Source of the DNA: Terriglobales bacterium
GTDB lineage: Bacteria > Acidobacteriota > Terriglobia > Terriglobales > Gp1-AA117
Assembly (NCBI GenBank): GCA_030150795.1
Contig: JASLFF010000355.1
Location: 1 to 5,130 of the forward strand
Reading direction: 5' to 3'
DNA length: 5,130 bases
In this document: positions 1 through 5,130 of the stretch, piece after piece
Numbering within the stretch: the stretch's first letter is position 1
Layout: each line of letters opens with the position of its first letter
Notes under the pieces: generated by a model
Told to the model about the DNA's origin: nothing
What the model saw: the letters and a program-made list of their open reading frames with translations, nothing else
The model's database searches: none
Translations under genes and position numbers: made by a program

Positions 1-926
1 CCCATATTCTTCCGCTTAACGATGGCTTTGGCGTAACTTTTCAGCTCGTGGAAGGCAATGCCACCGCTGAAGAGTTTCATGATGTTGCGCTCCGGCTCTC
101 CGATTCACATATGCTCTCCGCTCTAAACATTCCTCTGTTGCGCGGCCGTTTTATTGCCGATGTTGATCGCGCAGAAACCGCGCCGATTTGTGTGATCAAC
201 AAAGCCATGGCACAAAAATATTGGCCGGGTAAAGACCCGATGGGACGGCTGATAGTGCTAACGCGCGCTGATGTGAATGGAGATAAAAAGCCGCGCCGCA
301 TTGTGGGCGTGGTGGCAGATGTCCGCGGCAGGATCAATGAAGATCCTCCGCCGGCGGTCTATGTGCCGTACGCACAAATGGCATTCTTCAACATGGAACT
401 GCTGGTCCACACTCGCGACTCCGTGCCCACGGTACACAAGTCCGTCGCGGCAGTATTGCAGACGATTGATCCCGACCAGCCAATCCGTTCTGTGCACATA
501 TTCAGTGACGCTCTTCCCGGCGCGCTGGGCGACTGGACTGTAGCTATCACTCTTCTCGGAGGACTCGCAACGCTCGCGGTCTTGTTGACCACGCTTGGCC
601 TTTTTGCCGTGATCGCCTACATGGTGAAGGAGAAGACACGCGAAATCGGAATCCGCATGGCCATCGGCGCGACGCAGGCCAGCGTTCGCAACTTGGTGCT
701 GAAGCAGACCGCGTGGCTGGCATTGATTGGCGCATGCATTGGCATCTCCCTCTCGGTAACTTCCAGCCGATTCCTTGGAAGTCTTATCTATGGCGTCCGC
801 CGTACAGATCCGCTGACGTTTGCCGTGGTGATTGGCCTGCTTGCTGTACTGGCGCTTGCCGCCAGCTACATTCCTGCTCGTCGTGCCATGCGCGTTGATC
901 CTATCCTGGCATTGCGCGATGAGTAG
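1..926 (+). CDS. ABC transporter permease, MacB/FtsX (ADOP) family, C-terminal part
   Basis: The reading frame (codons from base 3) is open to the left edge, so the gene starts upstream. The GTG at 48 is internal, since family-like sequence precedes it. About 308 residues remain of proteins that usually run to about 800 in the acidobacterial ADOP group. The first half is a periplasmic MacB_PCD-type domain, with the familiar stretches IPLLRGRF and KYWPGKDPMGR (bases about 135-250). The second half is an FtsX domain with three hydrophobic spans near bases 540-623, 708-770 and 816-872. The motif REIGIRMAIGA follows the first span, and the protein ends in PARRAMRVDPILALRDE, typical of the family. 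Such inner-membrane permeases work with a separate MacB-like ATPase in export or mechanotransmission. No ATPase gene is in view and the substrate is unknown. The family call is firm; the ADOP subgroup is inferred. Confidence 0.93.
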   Translation, partial: HILPLNDGFGVTFQLVEGNATAEEFHDVALRLSDSHMLSALNIPLLRGRFIADVDRAETAPICVINKAMAQKYWPGKDPMGRLIVLTRADVNGDKKPRRIVGVVADVRGRINEDPPPAVYVPYAQMAFFNMELLVHTRDSVPTVHKSVAAVLQTIDPDQPIRSVHIFSDALPGALGDWTVAITLLGGLATLAVLLTTLGLFAVIAYMVKEKTREIGIRMAIGATQASVRNLVLKQTAWLALIGACIGISLSVTSSRFLGSLIYGVRRTDPLTFAVVIGLLAVLALAASYIPARRAMRVDPILALRDE

Positions 927-948
927 GGGGAGGATCGGGGAATCGCAC

Positions 949-970
949 GTGATCTGGTGATCTGGTGATC
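949..970. repeat. Short tandem repeat, 8-bp unit GTGATCTG, 2.75 copies
   Basis: The unit GTGATCTG is repeated at 949-956 and 957-964 and begins again at 965-970. It lies between the permease stop and the pseudouridine synthase. The last partial copy supplies the GTG at 965 that would be the longest possible start of the next gene. The low-complexity sequence argues that this GTG is not the real start. The 8-bp unit is not a multiple of three, so a copy-number change would shift any frame running through it. Confidence 0.75.
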
Positions 971-1072
971 GAAAAAGAAACAGCCTACCGCGAATTTACG
1001 CGGATGATCGCGGATCAGTTTGCTCCGTCCGTGGAATGCCTTGATAATGAAATCTACAGCGCTTCCCTGCCC

Positions 1073-1894
1073 ATGAAGAAACCTCCGCGCAACGCGCGTC
1101 GACGTAAAGCAAAGCCTGACCGCCCCTCGCATGCAAGCTCGAATGAACGTGGTAGGCAATCACATCGAGAAGAGCGGCAAGATGCCAAACGTCGGTCTCG
1201 TCTCTCCCGTGAAGTTGCCGTGCTCTATGAAGATGATGCGGTCATCGTGCTGGACAAACCGGCAGGGTTGCTGGCCGTGCCGATCAAGGGCTCTGACGTT
1301 CCGTCCGCACTGTCTCTGCTGATCGCCGAACTCAAGCCGCGAAAACAGCGCGCTTTGATTGTGCATCGCATTGATCGGTTTGCTTCCGGGATTCTGCTGT
1401 TCGCCAAGACAGACCGCGACCGCGATACGCTGATTCGCCAGTTTCTGGCGCACACGCCTGTACGAAAATATCTTGCAGTGGTGCGGGGCCACCTGAAGGA
1501 AGAATCGGGTACGCTGGTCCATTATTTCCGGCGCGAAGGAATGTATCAGCAGTTGAGGACGGCCCGCGATCCTGAAGCTGCCCGCGCTGAATTACGCTAC
1601 GCCGTAGAACGAGCCTTTGCCGACGCGACACTCGTACGCGTGGAGCTAGTCACAGGATTGCAGAACCAGATTCGCGCGCAGTTTTCCGCCATAGGACATC
1701 CGCTCATTGGCGATAGAAAATACCACCGCAAGGAAGCCGACGAGCGATTGATTGACCGCGTCGCGCTGCATGCCGCGTATCTTGAGTTTGTTCATCCCCG
1801 ATCGGGGGAAAGCATTCTGATTGAATGCGCTCCGCCGGCAGATTTCCAGAATCTTATCCAGCATCTCTCGCGTTTCAATCGTAGCAGCCGGTAA
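1073..1894 (+). CDS. RluA-family pseudouridine synthase
   Basis: Predicted to isomerise uridine to pseudouridine in RNA, in the cytoplasm; the target site cannot be told from sequence. The catalytic core starts at VAVLYEDDAVIVLDKPAG and contains HRIDRFASGILLFAKT, whose Asp (codon 1373-1375) is the expected catalytic residue. The usual Thr of the HRLDxxTSG signature is Ala here. The C-terminal signature NQIRAQFSAIGHPLIGDRKY is present. There is no S4 domain. Instead the core follows a very basic, probably disordered tail of about 45 residues (KKPPRNARRRKAK...), which could contact RNA. ATG 1073 is preferred because it opens this basic tail. In-frame alternatives are ATG 1004 and GTG 965, the latter inside a tandem repeat and giving 309 residues. 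None has a convincing Shine-Dalgarno sequence, so the start is uncertain. The C-terminus looks complete. The kinase remnant begins almost at once after the stop. Confidence 0.9.
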   Translation: MKKPPRNARRRKAKPDRPSHASSNERGRQSHREERQDAKRRSRLSREVAVLYEDDAVIVLDKPAGLLAVPIKGSDVPSALSLLIAELKPRKQRALIVHRIDRFASGILLFAKTDRDRDTLIRQFLAHTPVRKYLAVVRGHLKEESGTLVHYFRREGMYQQLRTARDPEAARAELRYAVERAFADATLVRVELVTGLQNQIRAQFSAIGHPLIGDRKYHRKEADERLIDRVALHAAYLEFVHPRSGESILIECAPPADFQNLIQHLSRFNRSSR

Positions 1895-1904
1895 GTTCGC
1901 TTTT

Positions 1905-2207
1905 GCTCTCCGCCGCATAGCCGGCTTTGAGTCATCATTTGCACACTTGCGAGACGCGCTGGCCATGATTGTTATGGGCGCGTTTGGAAGTGCCCTGATC
2001 AGCGCGACCATTGGTGTTTCCGTCCTCTATGCAACTCACGTTGAAGGCTATTCAGGACTCGGTCCGGCATGGCTGATCTATTGGCTGGGAGACGCAACGG
2101 GAGGATTGCTGGTAACACCTCTTATACTAACGGCCGTGGGGCTGTCAAAGGTCCGCGGCTGGGACCGCGTCACCGAGTTTGTTACCCTGCAGCTTCTTCT
2201 CACCCTG
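1905..2207 (+). pseudogene. Kinase fragment A: middle of the MASE1 membrane domain
   Basis: About 100 codons read without a stop. MASE1-like sequence starts at LRRIAGFESSFAHLRD. The characteristic ALISATIGVSVLY and AWLIYWLGDATGGLLVTPLI follow, the latter carrying the conserved WLGD motif, and the fragment ends in VTEFVTLQLLLTL. Hydrophobic stretches near bases 1959-2035 and 2061-2150 are membrane spans, and a third is cut at the junction. Beyond 2207 the + frame loses all resemblance to MASE1 and ends at 2288. An ATG at 1821 lies in the same frame but inside the pseudouridine synthase gene. The residues it would add do not resemble the upstream part of MASE1, so I treat this as a fragment and not a gene with its own start. 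Confidence 0.82.
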
Positions 2208-2775
2208 TCTCAGAGTGGCCCAGGGAACGTCCCCGCTGCACTCTTTCCATGGTCTGGGTACAAATGCTGGAACGGTCAGAAGGTATAAGAAGGAAAATCG
2301 ACTGCCCGATTATTTCTTCGCCCGTGTAGCCGTAAAGCTTTTCCGCGCCTTTGTTCCAATCCGTGACGATCCCGGAAAAGTCAGTCCCATAGATTGCATC
2401 CTCAGACGCTTCCACAATGGCGGCCAGTCGATTCCGCGCCTCCATGGCTGCCTGTTCACGGGCCATCCGCTCCCGTTCATCCTGGGTGTGTTCGCGTTCC
2501 GCGATGAAGGCCGCGAATACCATTCCAGAAACTGAAGTCACGGTAAAGAAGATATCCAGCAGTACGGCATTGATGAAGGCTGTATTTTGCGCGAACGGCC
2601 CGTATCCCATGCCGGTTTCCACCGTGGCTATGGCCGCGACGAGGAAAGTCGCCAGTGAAGCGCCGCTTATGCCAAAACGAATGGCTGCCCAGATTACGAA
2701 CGGAAGCACGGCAAAAGCCATTACGTGCAGCTTCACCGGCACCAGAACATTGTCAGTAAAAATGGCAATGGATAC
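2208..2775 (-). pseudogene. Kinase fragment B (inverted): end of MASE1 and N-terminal part of a PAS domain
   Basis: Read on the minus strand from about 2775 down, the block begins VSIAIFTDNVLVPVKLHVM. It then gives LPFVIWAAIRFGISGASLA and GMGYGPFAQNTAFINAVLLD, both typical of the last MASE1 spans, and a final span leading to AAFIAEREH. A charged linker (ERERMAREQAAMEARNR) leads into a PAS domain: IVEASEDAIYGTDFSGIVTD, WNKGAEKLYGYTGEEIIGQ, then ERVQRGRSLGHSET near 2206. The minus-strand frame stays open from 2799 to a TGA at 2200-2202. The ATG at 2797-2799 is accidental, because the residues before LLVSI do not belong to MASE1. The PAS domain stops before its last beta strands. The block continues fragment A exactly once it is turned round. 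Confidence 0.85.
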
Positions 2776-3699
2776 CAGGAGTCTCTTGGGAGAATTCATC
2801 CCGATGATCGGGAAAGTGTTATGACAACCATGGCCGCCCTGACTCCTGAGAAGCCTTCTCTAAAAGTCAGCTATCGCATCCTTCGTCCGAACGGTACGCA
2901 GATTTGGGTGGAGCGAAACAGTCTTGCTCATTTTGACGAAGAAGGAAAGGTGGTGCGCAGCGTGGGCATGGTGGCGGACATTACGGACCGCAAAAGAGCT
3001 GAAGCGGCGCTCTCCAGCGCGAGACTCAAATTGTTTAACGCGAGGCTAAAATTAATTGAAGCGCAGGAACAGGAACGCACCCGGATTGCCCGGGAACTTC
3101 ATGATGACATTGGTCAGCGTCTTGCGTTGTTGACCATTGAACTGAACCAGCTCCAGATGAACCAGGCTCTGCCTGCTGAAGTCCGGGACAGCCTGGTAAA
3201 GCTGGAAAAACATTCCGCCGAGATAAGTTCCGACACCCAATCTTTGTCGCATGAATTGCACTCCTCAAGACTGGAATATCTGGGAATCACGGCCGCCATG
3301 AAGGGCTTGTGCCGCGATTTCAGCGAGAAGCAACAGGTGGAGATTGACTTTAAAAACCACGACGTACCTGGCTCTTTGCCGCCGGACATTTCTCTTTGCC
3401 TATTCAGAGTTTTGCAGGAAGCCCTTAACAATTCAGCAAAACACAGCGGCGCAGAAAGCTTCGTGGTGCGCTTGTGGGGAGCGCCGAATGAGATTTGCCT
3501 CAGTGTAAGAGATACCGGCGCTGGATTTGATAGTGAGGACGTAAAGGAGAGCCATGGAATTGGCCTCATCAGCATGGAAGAGCGCTTGAGCATTGTGAAT
3601 GGAACGCTTGAGATCGATTCCCATCCGAATGTCGGCACCACAATTTACGCTCGTGTACCGCTCAATGCAAAACGCGAGCCACTGCGAACCACGGGATAG
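2776..3699 (+). pseudogene. Kinase fragment C: C-terminal PAS/PAC, HisKA_3 and HATPase_c transmitter
   Basis: The + frame carries the back of a PAS domain (GRIHPDDRESV, YRILRPNGTQIWVERN, GMVADITDRKRAE), then a coiled-coil linker. The HisKA_3 box is ERTRIARELHDDIGQR, with the phosphoacceptor His at 3100-3102. The HATPase_c domain has an N box (QEALNNSAKHSGA, 3415-3453), G1 (DTGAGFD, from 3511) and G2 (HGIGLISMEER, from 3553). All expected catalytic motifs of a NarL-family sensor kinase are intact. The stop is TAG at 3697-3699. The frame stays open upstream to an ATG at 2725, but that part crosses inverted block B and is meaningless. The first sensible internal start is ATG 2821, preceded by a purine-rich GGGAAAG. 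It would yield a soluble kinase of about 292 residues with half a PAS domain. Whether that is made is unknown. Confidence 0.85.
2799..2813. repeat. 15-nt near-perfect palindrome beside the right inversion boundary
   Basis: TCCCGAT and ATCGGGA are perfect 7-bp arms around a single G. The palindrome lies about 23 bases to the right of the inferred right breakpoint. It encodes the HPDDRE stretch of the PAS domain, so coding constraint alone may explain it. Confidence 0.55.
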
Positions 3700-3835
3700 C
3701 TCCAAGGACCTTCAATCGCGTTGAACGGCAGAGCTGGAAGAGGTGCGGCATAGAGGCCTCTTCGGAGCGTTAAGACACACGTCGGCACTGCATTCCCAGG
3801 TGTGTTATCCCAAACCCAGTCCCGCCTGGAAGAAC
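3700..3835. other. Gap between convergent genes with two weak inverted repeats
   Basis: This gap separates the kinase remnant (+) from the small secreted-protein gene (-), so it would be expected to end transcription from both sides. I see GAAGAGG at 3737-3743 paired with CCTCTTC at 3757-3763 (7 bp, 13-nt loop). A 10-bp palindrome AGAGGCCTCT overlaps it at 3752-3761. A second pair is ACACAC at 3775-3780 with GTGTGT at 3800-3805 (19-nt loop). None is followed by a clear T-run on either strand, so an intrinsic terminator cannot be claimed. No further gene is visible. Confidence 0.4.
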
Positions 3836-4240
3836 TCACTTCAGATTATGTTTTATTTCGGCTACAAGCGCTTGCAACTTGGCCTGGTCCGTTGACCTGA
3901 TGGAGACAGAAAAAATCGTGCTTCCCTGCCGATATGTGCCGCCAATCAGGCCGCTAGCGGCGGGCGGTGAAGATCCACGCCTTGCAGGCATGGCGTCTGC
4001 CTGCGGTCCGGACGCCGTCTCGGTAAAGATCATAAACTGTCCTCCCGATTTTGGCGGTCCTTTATAAAAGCAGGACGTCTGGTTAGAGCCAGTCTTATCG
4101 ATGGTGGCGGTATAACCCATGATCTGGCTAAATTTTTCCGCCGTGAGTACTTTGCACGGGTCGTTGCCAGCGGCAAACGCAGGAACACTCAGGGCTGCGA
4201 TCAAAACTGATACAAAGGCTATTGCAACAGCTCGTTTCAT
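3836..4240 (-). CDS. Small secreted protein with two cysteines, function unknown
   Basis: A 134-residue protein with a clear Sec signal peptide: a basic start (MKR), a hydrophobic core, and VPAFA before a likely cleavage site after residue 23. The mature part of about 110 residues contains DPCKVLTAEKFSQIMG and TSCFYKG. Cys29 and Cys57 are its only cysteines and could form a disulphide. The pattern of a DPC-x-LLT-like helix start followed by a later SC-aromatic resembles DUF3558-like secreted proteins. That similarity is from memory and is weak. No lipobox is present, so it is predicted to be periplasmic or exported, not a lipoprotein. The ATG at 4238-4240 is supported by a good ribosome binding site four bases upstream. 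The gene is divergent from the acyl-CoA ligase and convergent with the kinase remnant. I do not assign a function. Confidence 0.83.
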   Translation of the reverse strand: MKRAVAIAFVSVLIAALSVPAFAAGNDPCKVLTAEKFSQIMGYTATIDKTGSNQTSCFYKGPPKSGGQFMIFTETASGPQADAMPARRGSSPPAASGLIGGTYRQGSTIFSVSIRSTDQAKLQALVAEIKHNLK

Positions 4241-4244
4241 TATG

Positions 4245-4250
4245 CTCTCC
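4245..4250 (-). promoter_or_regulatory. Ribosome binding site of the small secreted protein
   Basis: On the minus strand GGAGAG lies four bases before the ATG at 4240-4238, a near-consensus Shine-Dalgarno sequence at normal spacing. It settles the start of this gene and is the only strong Shine-Dalgarno site seen in the window. Confidence 0.72.
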
Positions 4251-4326
4251 GGGAATGATGGTAAATGCGGAGACGCTGGAAAGATGTCTCTTTTGGCACA
4301 GCCGCTGTTCTTCAGTTATTGTTGCC

Positions 4327-4360
4327 CACGGTTCTAGCTAAGCGCGATTGGAAAACCGTG
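4327..4360. repeat. Inverted repeat in the divergent intergenic region
   Basis: CACGGTT at 4327-4333 and AACCGTG at 4354-4360 form a perfect 7-bp inverted repeat with a 20-nt spacer. It sits between the divergent secreted-protein and ligase genes, about 50 bases upstream of the candidate ligase promoter. It could be an operator for either gene. There is no T-run, so a terminator is unlikely, and chance cannot be excluded. Confidence 0.35.
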
Positions 4361-4407
4361 CGAAAGAATATGAGGCTGGCCGTCACTGAGAATAGTCACC
4401 AGGGACT

Positions 4408-4438
4408 TTGACTCCCGTTTATCCTCTCTTTGTATAAA
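4408..4438 (+). promoter_or_regulatory. Candidate sigma-70-type promoter for the acyl-CoA ligase
   Basis: TTGACT at 4408-4413 resembles a -35 box and TATAAA at 4433-4438 a -10 box. The 19-bp spacer is longer than the usual 17. Transcription would be expected to start near 4445, only a few bases before the ATG at 4448. The mRNA would then be leaderless, or translation would start at one of the ATGs at 4475/4478. No Shine-Dalgarno sequence precedes any of these starts, which fits that reading. Confidence 0.45.
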
Positions 4439-4447
4439 ATGCCTTCA

Positions 4448-5130
4448 ATGTCCTCAACCAACACCATCCACACGATGATGGATTATCCGCTCACGCTCAC
4501 GGCTCTACTGGAGCGCGCGGGGCGGTACGCTACGAATGTTGAGATTGTTTCGCGGCTGCCAAACCGCTCCATGCATCGCACCACCTGGGGACAGCTGCGC
4601 CAGCGCGCGCTGCGACTGGCCGAATGCCTGCAATCGCTGGGGCTGAAGAAAGGCGAGCGCGTGGCCACGCTGATGTGGAACCACTACGCGCATCTTGAAA
4701 GCTACTTTGGCATTCCCGCTGCCGGCGGTGTGTTGCACCCGCTGAACCTGCGGCTGCACCCCGACGAAATTGCGTGGATTGTGAATCACGCGCAGGACCG
4801 TTTTTTGATCGTGGATGATGTGCTGCTGCCGGTGCTGGAAAAGTTTGTGGCCAAGGTAAAGTTTGAGCGCATCTTTGTGGTGCGGCATCCGGGCGAAGCC
4901 ATTCAGCACGGTTACATTGATTATGAAGACTGGCTGAAGCGCACCAGTGGCAACTTTACTCCGCCTACGCTGAGTGAGAATGACGGCGCCAGCATGTGCT
5001 ATACGTCGGGGACCACGGGAAATCCCAAGGGCGTGCTTTATTCGCACCGCTCGCAGGTGTTGCACAGCATGAGCCAGGCCATGGCGGATTCATGCGCGTT
5101 CTCACAGCATGACACGGTGCTGTTGGCTTC
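4448..5130 (+). CDS. AMP-dependent acyl-CoA ligase (AlkK-like medium/long-chain fatty acid-CoA ligase), N-terminal part
   Basis: The frame is open from 4439 to the right edge, so only about 227 residues of a roughly 540-residue enzyme are present. The ANL superfamily activates a fatty acid with ATP to an acyl-adenylate and then forms the CoA thioester, in the cytoplasm. Visible marks are MMDYPLTLTALLERAGRY, the early TWGQLRQRALRLA helix, the LNLRLHPDEIAWIVNHAQD segment typical of AlkK-like ligases, and the phosphate-binding loop YTSGTTGNPKGV (near 5002-5037) followed by SHRS. The chain-length class is inferred from overall resemblance and cannot be tested without the C-terminal half. Starts at 4439, 4448, 4475 and 4478 are all in frame. 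I chose 4448 because the promoter-like TATAAA would place 4439 at or before the transcript start. The gene is divergent from the small secreted protein. A long open frame on the opposite strand (5065-4505) is a shadow. Confidence 0.9.
   Translation, partial: MSSTNTIHTMMDYPLTLTALLERAGRYATNVEIVSRLPNRSMHRTTWGQLRQRALRLAECLQSLGLKKGERVATLMWNHYAHLESYFGIPAAGGVLHPLNLRLHPDEIAWIVNHAQDRFLIVDDVLLPVLEKFVAKVKFERIFVVRHPGEAIQHGYIDYEDWLKRTSGNFTPPTLSENDGASMCYTSGTTGNPKGVLYSHRSQVLHSMSQAMADSCAFSQHDTVLLA

Larger units (their letters stand above)
1905..3699 (+). pseudogene. Rearranged MASE1-PAS-PAS-HisKA_3 sensor histidine kinase (5' truncated, internal block inverted)
   Basis: Three adjacent blocks encode consecutive parts of one membrane sensor kinase, but the middle one is on the opposite strand. 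They are the middle of MASE1 (+, to about 2207), the rest of MASE1 plus the front of a PAS domain (-, about 2775 to 2208), and the back of another PAS domain plus HisKA_3 and HATPase_c (+, about 2776-3699). MASE1 kinases are inner-membrane sensors with about eight membrane spans, and HisKA_3 kinases normally phosphorylate NarL-type response regulators. No regulator gene is visible here. The start codon, promoter and roughly the first half of MASE1 are absent. About 80-100 residues spanning the end of the first PAS and the start of the second are also missing. As written, no full-length kinase can be made. None of the blocks contains a stop or frameshift, so the damage looks recent, or the order is an assembly error. 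Confidence 0.85.

Noticed and set aside
1821..2288. 155-residue + frame starting inside the pseudouridine synthase gene, as an independent membrane protein gene
   Set aside because: Only the part from about 1908 to 2207 resembles MASE1. The first 28 or so residues overlap the synthase in another frame, and the end past 2207 is antisense to the inverted PAS block.
2208..2775. A classical Hin/Mpi-type invertible switch
   Set aside because: No long flanking inverted repeats or recombinase gene are seen, and frame arithmetic shows the opposite orientation would not give an intact gene either.
2200..2799. 199-residue minus-strand frame as a genuine membrane-PAS gene
   Set aside because: Its ATG at 2799 lies in sequence that is antisense to the PAS motif of fragment C. 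It starts halfway through MASE1, ends halfway through PAS and has no ribosome binding site.
2417..2824. 135-residue + frame over the inverted block
   Set aside because: It is the complement of codons that clearly encode MASE1/PAS on the minus strand, and its composition is shadow-like.
3114..3641. 175-residue minus-strand frame
   Set aside because: It is antisense to the HisKA_3 and HATPase_c motifs on the + strand, which are intact.
3737..3805. Intrinsic terminators between the convergent genes
   Set aside because: Hairpins are short (6-7 bp) and lack a T-run on either strand, so they are described only as inverted repeats.
4505..5065. 186-residue minus-strand frame
   Set aside because: It lies fully antisense to the acyl-CoA ligase with its intact YTSGTTGNPKGV loop and shows no recognisable domain of its own.
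1..5130. tRNA, rRNA, CRISPR array or insertion sequence
   Set aside because: No cloverleaf-like or rRNA-like stretch, regularly spaced repeat, transposase motif or terminal inverted repeat was found by reading both strands.

Overview
The window looks like chromosomal DNA of a soil-type Acidobacteriota (Terriglobia-like). This is an inference from the ADOP-style permease without a fused ATPase, the moderately high GC, and the mix of an RluA-family synthase, a MASE1 sensor kinase and an AlkK-like acyl-CoA ligase. No RNA gene, CRISPR array, insertion sequence or recombinase gene is visible.

Layout: (1) 1-926, +, the C-terminal part of a MacB/FtsX-type ABC permease, cut by the left edge. (2) 1073-1894, +, an RluA-family pseudouridine synthase without an S4 domain. 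(3) 1905-3699, a rearranged MASE1-PAS-PAS-HisKA_3-HATPase_c sensor histidine kinase gene. (4) 3700-3835, a gap between convergent genes with weak inverted repeats. (5) 3836-4240, -, a small secreted protein with two cysteines. (6) 4241-4447, a divergent intergenic region with a promoter-like site. (7) 4448-5130, +, the N-terminal part of an AMP-dependent acyl-CoA ligase, cut by the right edge.

The most unusual part is the kinase locus. The middle of MASE1 is encoded on + up to about 2207. The rest of MASE1 and the front of a PAS domain are encoded on the opposite strand (about 2775 down to 2208). The back of a second PAS domain and a complete transmitter resume on + from about 2776. The two MASE1 parts join in frame once the middle block is turned round, so an inversion split this gene. 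Flipping the block back cannot restore one reading frame at any pair of breakpoints, and about 80-100 residues between the two PAS remnants are missing. The 5' end of the gene (start codon and first half of MASE1) is also gone, with the remnant beginning about 10 bases after the pseudouridine synthase stop. All three pieces are still free of stops and frameshifts, so the event is recent, is an assembly join, or belongs to a locus that still rearranges. The other genes look like an ordinary neighbourhood with no evident shared pathway.
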